64,000 bases of DNA from Flavobacterium sp. HBTb2-11-1 (GTDB taxonomy: Bacteria; Bacteroidota; Bacteroidia; Flavobacteriales; Flavobacteriaceae), in the NCBI RefSeq assembly GCF_009826975.1, contig NZ_WUMO01000003.1:526184-590183 (forward strand), in the 5' to 3' direction. Both the position numbers and the translations under genes were made by a program. Positions within the stretch are counted from its first letter, which is position 1. Each line of letters begins with the position of its first letter. The notes under the pieces are model-generated. The model was given only the letters and a program-made list of their open reading frames with translations. It searched no databases and was not told the origin of the DNA. Shown in pieces: positions 44,061-53,463 of this stretch.

Positions 44061-45746
44061 CTATTTGCTGTATTTTCTTTTTCTTACAAAAGTAAATACA
44101 AGTCCAAAAACGGTTAAAATTAGAATTGGTACTCCGATAGTTATGAATTGAGTCTGAGTATAGCTCTCGTAAACTTTTTCTTTGTCTAATAATGGTAGTT
44201 CTACATCTTTGCTTCTAATGTTAATAAGTCCTGTATCATCAAGAAGATAATTGATGCAATTCATGATAAAGTCTTTATTGTCGTATAAATTTCCAGTTCT
44301 TTGGTCGTAACCTAGTTCGACTGGCATCATGTTTTTGTCCAATTGGTTTTTTGCAATGTCTCCGTCAGCAATAACAATCATCTTGTTCGGTTTTCCTTTT
44401 GCTGTAAACGAATTGTCTTTGAAGGGCAAAACTCGGTTTTCAAAAGCAGAATGGAAAGAGCCTTCTAACAAAACGGCAAGATTTTGGTTTCCTTTATTCA
44501 AATAATCTTGCGGAGTTGATTTTTCAGTAACCATATTCAGATTGATTTCTGCTGGTGTTCCGATAGTTTTGGAATATTGAGAAGACTGCAATAAAACTGT
44601 TTTTTTGATTCCGTTTTTCAACGTATCAATTGGGTTGGCAAAATCAAACTTAATTCCGCCAAGATTTTTAACAATAGGATGCTGGCTCTTTGGATAAACC
44701 TGAGGAGCAAATTTCCAAATAAAATCTTGATATTGCGTTGCGCTTCCTTGTTCGCCGGTTGCCAATTTTATTGGACTTCCATATTCATCTTTTATCAAAT
44801 CGGGATTAATTCTGAATCCATATTTGAAGAACATGTCGTTTAGATTCAAATCTCTTGGGTAAGCTAAAGTTGCTCCTGCATCGTTGTATAAACTATCCAT
44901 ATCGGCCGCAACTTGATCAATCAGCCAAATGGTTTTTCCGCCATTCATAATAAACTGATCCAGAACTTCTTTTTCTTCATCGGAGAATTTTTCTGTTGGT
45001 TTAGAAATAATGGCTAAATCATATTTTTTCAACGCATTTAAAGTTCCGTTTGGATCTTTTGCAACAGAATCTAAAGTAAAAGGTCCGATAAAATAACTTT
45101 CACGAATCTGCATCAGCATTTTGGCGATATGAATTTCGTTTAATTCGCCATTTCCTTTTATGATGGCAACTTTTTTCTGTTTATTTTTAGTCACTTTATT
45201 TACGGCATCAGCAATTGAATATTCTAAATGCTGAATAGATCCAATTACTTTTTGCGTAGTAGAAGCTCCCATTATGTTTTTTAATAATGGAATATTAACT
45301 TCTTTGTTATTGTAAACTGCAACAGCCCATGGGAAAACCATAGCTTGAGATTGTTTTCCTTTATCGTCAACTGTAATGTTTACAGGAGTTAATCCTTTTT
45401 GGAAAAGTGATTTTGTAAGTTCTTCGCTTTCATCTTCATTTTCTAGCGGATCAACAAATTCGAAAACAATATTACTGTTGTAAGCTTGAAATTCTTCCAG
45501 TAATTGTTTGGTTTCCTGCTGTAAACGTCTAAAATCGGCTGGGAGATCTCCAGCCATATAAATCTTTATAGAAAGTGGGTTTTGAACTTGTTTTATAATG
45601 CCCAACGAAGTTGGAGATAACGTATAACGTTTGTCTTTCGTTAAATCAAAACGATGGGAAAATAGAGTTCCAAGTACATTTAAAACTACTAAAATGAAAA
45701 TAGTAATACCTAATGTTTTTAAATTTTGCTTTATAGATGGTTTCAT
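44061..45746 (-). CDS. gldG: Gliding motility ABC transporter component GldG
   Basis: 561 residues: an N-terminal membrane segment (about 12-30), a large extracytoplasmic domain of the DUF4350/ABC-type uncharacterised family with LVVLNVLGTLFSHRFDLTKDKRYTL-like start, and a C-terminal membrane segment ending RKRKYSK. GldG works with GldF and the ATPase GldA (not in this window) in Flavobacterium gliding. Its start overlaps the gldF stop by 1 nt. Confidence 0.93.
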   Translation of the reverse strand: MKPSIKQNLKTLGITIFILVVLNVLGTLFSHRFDLTKDKRYTLSPTSLGIIKQVQNPLSIKIYMAGDLPADFRRLQQETKQLLEEFQAYNSNIVFEFVDPLENEDESEELTKSLFQKGLTPVNITVDDKGKQSQAMVFPWAVAVYNNKEVNIPLLKNIMGASTTQKVIGSIQHLEYSIADAVNKVTKNKQKKVAIIKGNGELNEIHIAKMLMQIRESYFIGPFTLDSVAKDPNGTLNALKKYDLAIISKPTEKFSDEEKEVLDQFIMNGGKTIWLIDQVAADMDSLYNDAGATLAYPRDLNLNDMFFKYGFRINPDLIKDEYGSPIKLATGEQGSATQYQDFIWKFAPQVYPKSQHPIVKNLGGIKFDFANPIDTLKNGIKKTVLLQSSQYSKTIGTPAEINLNMVTEKSTPQDYLNKGNQNLAVLLEGSFHSAFENRVLPFKDNSFTAKGKPNKMIVIADGDIAKNQLDKNMMPVELGYDQRTGNLYDNKDFIMNCINYLLDDTGLINIRSKDVELPLLDKEKVYESYTQTQFITIGVPILILTVFGLVFTFVRKRKYSK

Positions 45747-46471
45747 TAGGCTTTATAAGATTTTAATTGGTAAACAGTAAAAGACAAAAAAGCAATGGCA
45801 ATGCTTAAAAAGTAAATAATGTCGCGAGTATCAATTACACCACGACTCATACTTTTAAAATGATTTTGCATCCCTAAGATTGAAATAAAATTGTTTGAAC
45901 CTGGAATTAGCGAACTCAAACCTTCAAAACCAAAATAAAAGAAAAAACACAGAAAAACGGCCACAATAAAAGCCACAATCTGATTTTCTGAAAGGGTAGA
46001 AGTGAAGATTCCAATTGCTGAATATGAAGCAATTAAAAATAATAATCCGAAATAAGAACCAATTGTGCTGCCCATGTCAATATTGCCTTCTGGCGAACCT
46101 AAATCTGAAATTACTTTTACGTAAATTAACGTTGGAATAATCGCTAGAATAATCAGCAAAAATGAGCCAAAGAATTTACCATTTACGATTTCCCAGATTG
46201 ATAAAGGTTTTGTTAGAAGCAATTCTAAAGTTCCTTGTTTTTTTTCATCAGAGAAACTTCTCATCGTTACAGCTGGAATTAAGAAAATCAGAATCCATGG
46301 CGCCAATGTGAAAAACGGAGTTAAATCGGCGTAACCTGTATTTAGAATGTTATAATCTCCTTCGAACACCCATAAAAATAGTCCGTTGCTGATTAAAAAA
46401 ACAGCTATGACCAAATAGCCGATTGGAGAGCCAAAAAAGGATTTTATTTCTCGTAATATTATAGACTTCAT
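45746..46471 (-). CDS. gldF: Gliding motility ABC permease GldF
   Basis: 241 residues with six membrane segments and an ABC-2 permease pattern; MKSIILREIKSFFGSPIGYL and SFSDEKKQGTLELLLTKPLS are characteristic. It pairs with GldG in the same operon. Gliding and T9SS function fit the large secreted adhesin in this window. Confidence 0.93.
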   Translation of the reverse strand: MKSIILREIKSFFGSPIGYLVIAVFLISNGLFLWVFEGDYNILNTGYADLTPFFTLAPWILIFLIPAVTMRSFSDEKKQGTLELLLTKPLSIWEIVNGKFFGSFLLIILAIIPTLIYVKVISDLGSPEGNIDMGSTIGSYFGLLFLIASYSAIGIFTSTLSENQIVAFIVAVFLCFFFYFGFEGLSSLIPGSNNFISILGMQNHFKSMSRGVIDTRDIIYFLSIAIAFLSFTVYQLKSYKA

Positions 46472-46492
46472 ATATTTTGTTTCAAGTTTTTT

Positions 46493-46611
46493 TTAACCGC
46501 AAAGAACGCAAAGTTTTACGCAATGTTCGCAAAGTTTTTTACTTAAAGCTTTGCGAACTTAGCGTTTTATATAAAGCTTTTTAGAAGAAAACTTGCGTTC
46601 TTTGCGGTTAA
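46493..46611. repeat. Foldback element with CGCAAAG repeats (copy 2)
   Basis: Terminal inverted repeats TTAACCGCAAAGAACGCAA (left) and its complement (46593-46611, right) enclose a core with CTTTGCGAACTTAGCG. The core segment ATAAAGCTTTGCGAACTT is shared with copy 1 (42436-42676). It fills the gap between the ABM gene and gldF. Confidence 0.75.
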
Positions 46612-46619
46612 ATATCATT

Positions 46620-46916
46620 TTAATTTAAGCTCATCAATTTATCAACGCTCCACGCTTCTGGTTTTGCATTGAATAGTTTTTTTGTAAAATCCCAAACCGT
46701 ATTAAAAAGTTCAGATTTTCTGTAATTTTCTAGATCTTCTTCAGTTTCCCAATAACTGTAGGTGAAAAAGATGCATTTGTCATTTTTATCCTGATACAAT
46801 TCTAAAAAACGATTTCCTTCTGCATTTCGTATTTTTTCTTTCACCGATTCAAAATTCTCCAGAAAATCAGGAATTTTTTCTTCGTGAAAACTCATTTTTA
46901 CTATTCGAACAAACAT
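46620..46916 (-). CDS. Antibiotic biosynthesis monooxygenase (ABM) domain protein
   Basis: 98 residues in the ferredoxin-like ABM fold: MFVRIVKMSFHEEKIPDFL, then NRFLELYQDKNDKCIFFTYSYWE and the final WDFTKKLFNAKPEAWSVDKL. Similar to small quinol monooxygenase-like proteins; substrate unknown. It precedes gldF with the foldback element between. Confidence 0.85.
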   Translation of the reverse strand: MFVRIVKMSFHEEKIPDFLENFESVKEKIRNAEGNRFLELYQDKNDKCIFFTYSYWETEEDLENYRKSELFNTVWDFTKKLFNAKPEAWSVDKLMSLN

Positions 46917-47073
46917 CTTATTATTTTAGATTTTAGACTGTTGATTTTAGATTTTTGAATTGTCTAAAATCTTACAGGTGCGCAAAAATACCAAAATAGA
47001 TTATTGTTTTAAACAAAAAATGAAATATTATAAATGTCGATTTTTAAATTCTATTTTCACAGTATTTTTAAAC

Positions 47074-47147
47074 ATAGCCCGTGGTTTCAACCACGGGAAA
47101 CGTTGAGTGATATGCGTTGTGTTCCCGTGGTTGAAACCACGGGCTAT
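47074..47147. repeat. REP-like double palindrome
   Basis: Two 26-nt arms (47074-47099 and 47122-47147) are perfect inverted repeats 22 nt apart, and each arm is itself palindromic (CCCGTGGTT-TC-AACCACGGG). The GC-rich arms stand out in AT-rich DNA. It lies in the 309-bp gap 46917-47225, where nothing else was seen. It resembles REP elements mobilised by RAYT transposases, none of which is in the window. Confidence 0.8.
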
Positions 47148-47225
47148 ATTCATGATCAAAAACAATAAAAAATCTGCTCAATCAGCGAAATCTGCGAGCT
47201 AAAAAATCTAAAATCTAAAATTTTT

Positions 47226-48053
47226 CTAAGAAAACTTAATCGTAATCACATCACGATAATTCAATCCCAACAAACTATTTGCAGAACCCACTTTAGAAGG
47301 ATTGCTTCTGAAAATAGCAATTTCTAGAAATCCAGCTTCATTAAAAATAGCTAGTTTTTCTCCTTCATAGGTTTTAATCGGATATTTGTCAGAAGTGGCA
47401 ATAGCCGAATAATTTGGCAGAATTGTTTTGATGCTCTTTGGTTTCATCACAATTTCGTAAGGACGTCCGCGCGAAACTTCTAAGAATTGTTTTTTAGAAA
47501 TATTGGTTACAACGTTTCCAAAATGATCAATATATATGATGTTTCCTTTTATAGAATTTCCGTCATCTGCAACAAGAGCCTGCAATTCGGTAGCTTCTTT
47601 AATAGACGAAATTTCTTTTCCGATAACATTCAATAAACCGCCTCTAGATAAGTGAGAAGCAACCTGAATAAAGATATCCAAATCTGTAGCTTCAATTGGG
47701 AAACGATCGTGAATATTAATTGCCACAATCTTTTGCGGAACAATTTTCTGGGTAAGCATGCTTAAGATTCCGTTATCGGCACAAATAAAGTAATGATCGT
47801 TCCATTGCATAGCGATATGCTGGTTTTCTTTATTACGCTCGATATCGACACCAATTAAGTGCACAGTTCCTTTTGGGAAACTCAAATAAGATGCTCCAAT
47901 AATATAACTTGCTTCGGCCGTATTAAAGGGATCAATGTCATGAGAAATGTCAATGATTTGAACCTCTGGATTTTCAGAAAGTATTTTACCCTTCAGCGAC
48001 CCCACAAAGTGATCTTTCAAGCCGTAGTCTGTAGTAAGGGTAATTATTGACAT
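47226..48053 (-). CDS. SAM hydroxide adenosyltransferase (DUF62 family)
   Basis: 275 residues with the family's signature TTDYGLKDHFVGSLKG at the N-terminus, HDIDPFNTAEASYI, ADNGIL (the active-site Asp/Asn region) and DHFGNVVTNI. Known members hydrolyse S-adenosylmethionine to adenosine and methionine. Divergent from phoH. Confidence 0.93.
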   Translation of the reverse strand: MSIITLTTDYGLKDHFVGSLKGKILSENPEVQIIDISHDIDPFNTAEASYIIGASYLSFPKGTVHLIGVDIERNKENQHIAMQWNDHYFICADNGILSMLTQKIVPQKIVAINIHDRFPIEATDLDIFIQVASHLSRGGLLNVIGKEISSIKEATELQALVADDGNSIKGNIIYIDHFGNVVTNISKKQFLEVSRGRPYEIVMKPKSIKTILPNYSAIATSDKYPIKTYEGEKLAIFNEAGFLEIAIFRSNPSKVGSANSLLGLNYRDVITIKFS

Positions 48054-48097
48054 ATTTTTGTTTATAACTATTGATAGTATTTAAATCTAATTTTCAT

Positions 48098-48105
48098 TAA
48101 ATTTG
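48098..48105 (+). promoter_or_regulatory. Consensus -7 element upstream of phoH
   Basis: TAAATTTG matches TAnnTTTG exactly, about 215 nt before the start at 48319. The long leader (48110-48318) was inspected and has no riboswitch I recognise. Confidence 0.4.
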
Positions 48106-48318
48106 AGAAATGCAAAGCTAATAATAGTAAACACAAATTGAAAGAAAGTAAAGACAATTTGTATTTTTTAAAAGTTTTTGCCTGTTACAATATTCAGAAA
48201 CACAGATTTAAGTTCAAGAAAAGAAAAGCTGAAAACTGCGATCGGATACTGTGACTAAAGAAAGACCCGACAGCCACTAAATATTAAAAGGAATTATTTT
48301 AATTTAAAACAACTTCAT

Positions 48319-49269
48319 TTGAACGAAAGAATAATCGAGCTAGTAGATATTGCACCAAAAGAATTTTGGGGCGCACAGGATAGCCATTTAGAAATTATTA
48401 AAAAGTATTACCCAAAGCTTAAAATCGTAGCACGAGGGACAACTTTAAAAGCATTTGGCGAAAAAGAAGTTTTAGACGAATTCGAAAAAAGATTTCAAAG
48501 ATTAATGCTTCACTTTACACGTTACAACAATATTGACGATAACGTAATTGAGCGTGTGATAATGAGTGATGGTCAGGATGAAAAGAGAGCTTACGATCAT
48601 GATAAAATCTTAGTTCACGGTGTTGGCGGTAAAATTGTAAAAGCAATGACCCCAAATCAGCAATTGCTGGTTGATACCGTTAAAAAGAACGATATGGTTT
48701 TTGCAGTAGGCCCCGCTGGAACTGGTAAAACATATACAGGAGTCGCTATGGCGGTAAAAATGCTGAAGGACAAAGAAGTAAAAAGAATTATTCTGACGCG
48801 TCCAGCGGTAGAAGCGGGTGAGAATCTAGGTTTCTTGCCTGGAGATATGAAAGAAAAACTTGATCCTTACATGCAGCCACTTTACGACGCCTTGCGAGAT
48901 ATGATTCCGAATGAAAAACTCGAAGATTATATTTTAAAAGGAATTATTCAGATTGCTCCTTTGGCTTTCATGCGCGGACGAACTCTTGACAATGCTTTTG
49001 TAATTCTTGACGAGGCTCAGAATACCACACACTCACAAATGAAAATGTTTTTGACCCGTATGGGGAAAAATGCCAAATTTATGATTACCGGCGATCCAGG
49101 CCAAGTCGATTTGCCACGAAGAACCATTTCTGGTCTTAAAGAAGCGCTCTTGGTTCTAAAAGACATTGAAGGCATCGGAATTATTTATCTGGATGATAAA
49201 GATATTGTTCGTCATAGATTGGTTAAAAAGGTAATCGATGCTTATAAGCAAATAGAAAACCACGATTAA
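48319..49269 (+). CDS. phoH: PhoH-family ATPase
   Basis: 316 residues from a TTG start (48319), preceded by a modest AT-rich ribosome-binding region. Walker A GPAGTGKT (about 135-142) and Walker B VILDEAQN with TRMGKNAKFMITGDPGQVDLP identify PhoH. The N-terminal KH-like region is typical of PhoH proteins linked to RNA metabolism; exact function is unclear. Confidence 0.93.
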   Translation: MNERIIELVDIAPKEFWGAQDSHLEIIKKYYPKLKIVARGTTLKAFGEKEVLDEFEKRFQRLMLHFTRYNNIDDNVIERVIMSDGQDEKRAYDHDKILVHGVGGKIVKAMTPNQQLLVDTVKKNDMVFAVGPAGTGKTYTGVAMAVKMLKDKEVKRIILTRPAVEAGENLGFLPGDMKEKLDPYMQPLYDALRDMIPNEKLEDYILKGIIQIAPLAFMRGRTLDNAFVILDEAQNTTHSQMKMFLTRMGKNAKFMITGDPGQVDLPRRTISGLKEALLVLKDIEGIGIIYLDDKDIVRHRLVKKVIDAYKQIENHD

Positions 49270-49313
49270 GTTTCTTAAGTGAAATGTTATATGTAAATCT
49301 TGAAATGAGTTTG

Positions 49314-49374
49314 GCCACAGATTAAAGGATTTGACAGATTTTAAAAAAGACATTTTAATTTTTTAATCTGTGGC
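49314..49374. repeat. Short inverted repeat (GCCACAGATTAAA)
   Basis: A perfect 13-bp inverted repeat, GCCACAGATTAAA and TTTAATCTGTGGC, with a 35-nt spacer. It may be the terminator region of phoH. The rest of the 380-bp gap 49270-49649 is AT-rich and holds only a promoter octamer at 49620. Confidence 0.6.
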
Positions 49375-49619
49375 TAATAACAAATAATATTCCTTTTGTA
49401 CGTTTTATATAAAGGTGCAAAACGAATATTATTTTAGTATCATTGAAGAAAGAATTAGCCGATGGAAAAAAATGGAAAGTAAAATTACATAAAACAGGAA
49501 TTGTTAAGATTTAAATTATTTATATAGCAATATTCAATGGAATAGTTAAATAAATAATAAACTTACCTCAATTTTAAACTTCAGAGATTGTAATCTATGG
49601 CTAAACGGTCTTAAAACTT

Positions 49620-49627
49620 TAAATTTG
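49620..49627 (+). promoter_or_regulatory. Consensus -7 element of the HAD gene
   Basis: TAAATTTG, 22 nt before the ATG at 49650, followed by GCATTCAT, the same 16-nt context as before purC. Confidence 0.6.
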
Positions 49628-49649
49628 CATTCATCGATATTTGATAATT

Positions 49650-50480
49650 ATGAGAAAACTTAAAAATATAAAAGTTATAGTAAGCGACCTTGACGGAACT
49701 TTACTTAACCCGCAACACACAATTTCAGATTATACTAAATCAATTTTTCAAGAACTTCACAATCAGGGATATTTAATTGTCGTAGCCACAGGTCGTCATC
49801 ATTTAGATGCAATGGCGATTATCGATAAATTGGAAGTTCCCGTTTATTTGGTAAGTTCTAACGGAGCCCGAATCCATTCGCCAAACAAAGAGCAGCTTTT
49901 CGCTTTCAACTTAGATAACGATGTGGTTAAAGCCGCTTTGAACGTTGAAATTGACCCAGAAATCACTGTAGTTTTATTCAAAGAAAATGTTTGGCAAACC
50001 AATAAATGGAACGAAAAGCTGAATTCTTTTCAAACCGAACTAAAATATCGCCCAGAATTGGTAGATTATAAGAATTTAGAGGATTTTGGAGCTATTAAAA
50101 TTTTCTTTTCTTGTAGCGATCACGAAAAATTAGTCAAATTGAAAGATGCCATTTTAGCCAATTCTTCAGAACATTTGCATCATGCCTTTAGTTTGCCGAC
50201 TTGTTTGGAATTTATGGACAAATCTATAGATAAAGCAGTTGCAATTGAGCAGGTGTTGGAAAGAGAAGGATTTACATTGTCTGAAGCAGTTTCTTTTGGA
50301 GACGGATTTAATGATGTGCAAATGCTGTCTTCATCAGGAAAAGGATTAATTATGGGAAATGCTCCATCTATTTTGAAAGAAACTCTGCCAGATTTAGAAG
50401 TAATTAAAACAAATGCCGAGGATGGCGTTGCAAGATATATTGCGTCTAAAATTTTAGATAAAGAGTTTGCAACAAGTTAA
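49650..50480 (+). CDS. HAD-superfamily phosphatase (Cof type)
   Basis: 276 residues starting MRKLKNIKVIVSDLDGTLLN: the catalytic DxDGT motif is at residues 13-17. ATGRHHLDAMAI and the C-terminal SFGDGFNDVQML motif with NAEDGVARYI are typical of Cof/YidA sugar-phosphate or flavin phosphatases. A TTG at 49641 is a possible earlier start; ATG is preferred. Confidence 0.92.
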   Translation: MRKLKNIKVIVSDLDGTLLNPQHTISDYTKSIFQELHNQGYLIVVATGRHHLDAMAIIDKLEVPVYLVSSNGARIHSPNKEQLFAFNLDNDVVKAALNVEIDPEITVVLFKENVWQTNKWNEKLNSFQTELKYRPELVDYKNLEDFGAIKIFFSCSDHEKLVKLKDAILANSSEHLHHAFSLPTCLEFMDKSIDKAVAIEQVLEREGFTLSEAVSFGDGFNDVQMLSSSGKGLIMGNAPSILKETLPDLEVIKTNAEDGVARYIASKILDKEFATS

Positions 50481-50534
50481 TTAAAGTATTTTTACATTCA
50501 GTTTATTGCTGAATAGCAAATAATGGTTATTTTT

Positions 50535-50573
50535 ATAAGAGCTAATTCACAAGGAGTTAGCTCTTATTTTTTA
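50535..50573 (+). terminator. Terminator of the HAD phosphatase gene
   Basis: ATAAGAGCTAA pairs with TTAGCTCTTAT (11 bp, 11-nt loop) followed by TTTTTT. Confidence 0.85.
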
Positions 50574-50590
50574 ACCTTAATTGTGTAACC

Positions 50591-51184
50591 ATGAAAAAAT
50601 TTTTACTTCAAGCCGAACGGAATTTGATTTCGGGAGCATTAGTTTTATTGCCACTTTTAGTTTTTTTTATTCTATTGGGAAAAGTCTGGAAGTTTTTTCA
50701 GAATTATGGAGAAAAATTTGCACACTTTCTTCGCTTAGATTTGGTATTAGGAAAATATGCAACAGATATTGCAGGAGGAATTATTTTGCTGGTTTTAATT
50801 TATTTTAGCGGTTTTTTAATGCGTTTAGCTATCTTAAAACGATTTACAAATTGGGTAGACGAAAAACTCATGATATTTTTGCCTGGTTATGAAAAGAATA
50901 AGAAAGAGGCTGAAGAAAAATTGTTGAAAAGAAATCATGAGCCAAAACCAATTACGGATTTACCAATTTTACTCAAAAATGGAAACTTTTGGCAACCTGC
51001 ACACTTAATTGAAGAAAATGAAAACGGAATGGCTGTAATATTTGTACCCAATGCGCCAGCTCACAATGAGGGGCAAATTTTAATTGTAAAGTCAGAAGAT
51101 TTTAAAAAATTAGCAGAAACTAGTATTGCCAGTTTAGACAACTCGATAAAATCATTTGGCAAAGGGATTTTAAGCTTTAAATAA
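50591..51184 (+). CDS. DUF502 membrane protein
   Basis: 197 residues with two membrane segments (about 12-33 and 58-80) and a soluble C-terminal domain with the PILLKNGNFWQPAHLIEENENG and VFVPNAPAHNEGQ regions that mark DUF502. Function unknown. Confidence 0.88.
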   Translation: MKKFLLQAERNLISGALVLLPLLVFFILLGKVWKFFQNYGEKFAHFLRLDLVLGKYATDIAGGIILLVLIYFSGFLMRLAILKRFTNWVDEKLMIFLPGYEKNKKEAEEKLLKRNHEPKPITDLPILLKNGNFWQPAHLIEENENGMAVIFVPNAPAHNEGQILIVKSEDFKKLAETSIASLDNSIKSFGKGILSFK

Positions 51185-51234
51185 TTCACTAAAATTGAAG
51201 TAATATTTTCTTTGTTTGCTCTGTCAAATAGTTT

Positions 51235-51242
51235 TAAATTTG
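51235..51242 (+). promoter_or_regulatory. Consensus -7 element of purC
   Basis: TAAATTTG, with TTTG motifs about 20 nt upstream that can act as the -33 element. The ATG follows 31 nt later, with TTAAAAACAACACAACC as leader. Confidence 0.6.
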
Positions 51243-51273
51243 CATTCATTAAAAACAACACAACCAAAGCATA

Positions 51274-52227
51274 ATGAGTAATACAATCACAACTACAAAT
51301 TTTAATTTCCCGAATCAGAAATCAGTTTACCGCGGAAAAGTTAGAGAAGTTTACAATATTAACGACGAACTTTTAGTAATGGTAGCTACCGATAGACTTT
51401 CGGCTTTTGATGTAGTTTTGCCAAAAGGAATTCCGTACAAAGGACAAATCTTGAATCAGATTGCAACAAAATTCATGGAATTGACACAAGATATAGTTCC
51501 AAACTGGCTGATTGCTACTCCAGATCCAAACGTTGCTGTTGGGCATTTATGTGAGCCTTTTAAAGTAGAAATGGTTATCCGTGGTTATTTGTCAGGGCAT
51601 GCAGCTCGCGAATATGCAGCTGGAAGAAAACAAATCTGCGGCGTTGCTATGGCTGAAGGTTTAAAAGAAAACGACAAATTTCCTGAGCCAATTATTACGC
51701 CAACAACAAAAGCTGATAACGGTTCTCATGATGAAGATATTTCTCGCGAGGATATTTTAGCTAAAGGAATTGTCTCTGAAGAAGACTATTTAGTTTTAGA
51801 AAAATATACTAGAGCTTTATTTCAGAGAGGAACTGAAATCGCTGCTAAACGCGGATTGATTTTAGTAGACACAAAATATGAGTTTGGAAAAACAAAAGAC
51901 GGTGTTATTGTTTTGATTGACGAAATTCACACACCAGATTCTTCTCGTTATTTCTACGCGGATGGATATGCGCAAAGACAAGAAAAAGGGGAGGAGCAAA
52001 AACAATTATCTAAAGAATTTGTGCGTCGTTGGTTAATCGAAAATGGTTTTCAAGGTAAAGAAGGTCAACAGATTCCAGATATGACAGATGAATATATCGA
52101 ATCAGTTTCTGAAAGATATATCGAATTATACGAGAATATCTTAGGAGAAAAATTTGTAAAAGCTGATATTGATAATATTGATAAGCGTATCGAGAAAAAC
52201 GTATTAGAATACCTTTCTTCAAAATAA
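51274..52227 (+). CDS. purC: SAICAR synthase (phosphoribosylaminoimidazole-succinocarboxamide synthase)
   Basis: 317 residues. [34 protein letters not shown] [13 protein letters not shown], and [11 protein letters not shown] are all SAICAR synthase motifs. It catalyses ATP-dependent addition of aspartate to CAIR in purine synthesis. It is the long form (about 300 residues, like yeast Ade1) rather than the 237-residue E. coli form. Single gene with its own promoter and terminator. Confidence 0.97.
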   Translation: MSNTITTTNFNFPNQKSVYRGKVREVYNINDELLVMVATDRLSAFDVVLPKGIPYKGQILNQIATKFMELTQDIVPNWLIATPDPNVAVGHLCEPFKVEMVIRGYLSGHAAREYAAGRKQICGVAMAEGLKENDKFPEPIITPTTKADNGSHDEDISREDILAKGIVSEEDYLVLEKYTRALFQRGTEIAAKRGLILVDTKYEFGKTKDGVIVLIDEIHTPDSSRYFYADGYAQRQEKGEEQKQLSKEFVRRWLIENGFQGKEGQQIPDMTDEYIESVSERYIELYENILGEKFVKADIDNIDKRIEKNVLEYLSSK

Positions 52228-52269
52228 CAATTTCGTGCTTAAACGAACTTTTAAGCTTTAAAGAATATA

Positions 52270-52301
52270 AATGCCCTACTGTACAGTAGGGCATTTTTTT
52301 T
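52270..52301 (+). terminator. Terminator of purC
   Basis: ATGCCCTACTGT and ACAGTAGGGCAT form a gapless 24-bp palindrome, followed by eight T residues. Confidence 0.9.
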
Positions 52302-52327
52302 GATAGAAAATCCAAAATTAAATTTAT

Positions 52328-52366
52328 AAAAAAGCGCGATTCAAGTATTTGACCGCGCTTTTTTAT
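52328..52366. terminator. Second hairpin terminator after purC
   Basis: AAAAAAGCGCG pairs with CGCGCTTTTTT around a 15-nt loop. It stands between purC and the ankyrin gene, 27 bp after the first terminator. Confidence 0.75.
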
Positions 52367-52469
52367 TATTAAAATAAAATTTGCATTTTTTTTCATTTTC
52401 GATGCAACGTTTTATACCAAATGTGCGTCTAATAAGCAATCATCATAATCATTAAACAAGCAATCAATC

Positions 52470-52862
52470 ATGAAAAAAACAGTAATCGTTTTCGGAACGG
52501 CTTTGGCCTTATTTGCAAATTTTGCAACAGCTTCTAACTTGAAGTTAGTAAGTAAAAATGAAATTGAAATTGAAATTGAAATACCTTTCGATTTATCGTC
52601 GCCCTTGCATTTGGCAGTATGTAATGGAGATGTTGAAACCGTAAAGAAAAGCATTGAATATGGTGCAGATGTCAACAAAATTGTGCGAAACATGACGCCT
52701 TTAATGCTTGCTGCCCGTTTTAACAATGTCGAAATCATAAAAATTTTATTGGCAAATGGAGCAAAGCCGTCAATAGAAAACGCGCATGGGCTTAGAGCAT
52801 TGGATTATGCTCGATATGCAAAATCAGCAGAGGCTGAAGCAGTTTTAAAAGGGCTTAGATAA
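52470..52862 (+). CDS. Exported ankyrin-repeat protein (paralogue 1)
   Basis: 130 residues: signal peptide (MKKTVIVFGTALALFANFATA), then two to three ankyrin repeats (SPLHLAVCNGDVETVKKSIEYGADVN, TPLMLAARFNNVEIIKILLANGAKP and a partial LRALDYARYAKSAEAEAVL, spelled here in parts). Between signal and repeats a run of Glu-Ile dipeptides (about 31-37) is encoded by a GAAATT hexamer repeat at 52560-52582. It is a close paralogue of the gene at 53849. Periplasmic scaffold or binding role inferred. Confidence 0.85.
   Translation: MKKTVIVFGTALALFANFATASNLKLVSKNEIEIEIEIPFDLSSPLHLAVCNGDVETVKKSIEYGADVNKIVRNMTPLMLAARFNNVEIIKILLANGAKPSIENAHGLRALDYARYAKSAEAEAVLKGLR
52560..52582 (+). repeat. Hexanucleotide GAAATT microsatellite in coding sequence
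   Basis: About 3.8 copies of GAAATT. Gain or loss of a unit adds or removes Glu-Ile without a frame change. Confidence 0.8.
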
Positions 52863-52877
52863 AGATTTTTAAGAGCA

Positions 52878-52908
52878 AAAAGCATCATTTTAAGAATGAT
52901 GCTTTTTA
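52878..52908. terminator. Bidirectional terminator, ankyrin gene 1
   Basis: AAAAAGCATCATT pairs with AATGATGCTTTTT (13 bp, 5-nt loop). The GCATCATT stem is the same as in the terminator at 54312. Confidence 0.88.
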
Positions 52909-52920
52909 TTTTTAAGCAGA

Positions 52921-53463
52921 TTAATTTTGCTCTAGTTTAATTTTTAAATTTTCTAGACCTTTCTGTAAATCGTTTCCAATCATTTGATCCATTTTCAACA
53001 ATGGAAGCATAATATTTGTCGGATATGGAATTACACCGCTGATTCCCCATTTCACTTTTGTTCGATTTTCAGAAATAGGTTCTGTAGACATATATCCGAC
53101 AGCAGTGTCATCCATTGGCTTTTTAAAACGGAGTGCAAAATCCAAACGTCTGTTTTCTGTTATTTTTGTAATTTCCTGTTCGCCAACGCCAACTTCTTTT
53201 ACATTACTTTCCCAAGAAGAAACTGAACCAATCATGCCGTCAATTCCTCTATAATGAACTTTCATTTTCGGATCCATATTTGCCCATACGCTAAACTCAT
53301 TTTGATTTTTTAGAGAACGAACATATTTAAAAATGCTATCAGCGGGTTTATTGATTGTAATTTCTCTTTCTACCGAATATTCTTTCGGCATAAAATAAGC
53401 GGTAATTAAAACAATTGAAATAAATAAAATTAAAATGACGAGAATTCTTTTAATAAAAATCAT
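52921..53463 (-). CDS. SRPBCC-family protein with N-terminal membrane anchor
   Basis: 180 residues: one N-terminal membrane segment (about 5-27), then a START/polyketide-cyclase-like fold with EYSVEREITINKPADSIFKYV and a C-terminal helix (MDQMIGNDLQKGLENLKIKL). Such proteins bind hydrophobic ligands; the ligand is unknown. It stands between the two ankyrin genes on the opposite strand. Confidence 0.85.
   Translation of the reverse strand: MIFIKRILVILILFISIVLITAYFMPKEYSVEREITINKPADSIFKYVRSLKNQNEFSVWANMDPKMKVHYRGIDGMIGSVSSWESNVKEVGVGEQEITKITENRRLDFALRFKKPMDDTAVGYMSTEPISENRTKVKWGISGVIPYPTNIMLPLLKMDQMIGNDLQKGLENLKIKLEQN

Noticed and set aside
48110..48318. Riboswitch in the phoH leader
   Set aside because: No known aptamer core, paired helices or terminator/antiterminator pair could be made out.
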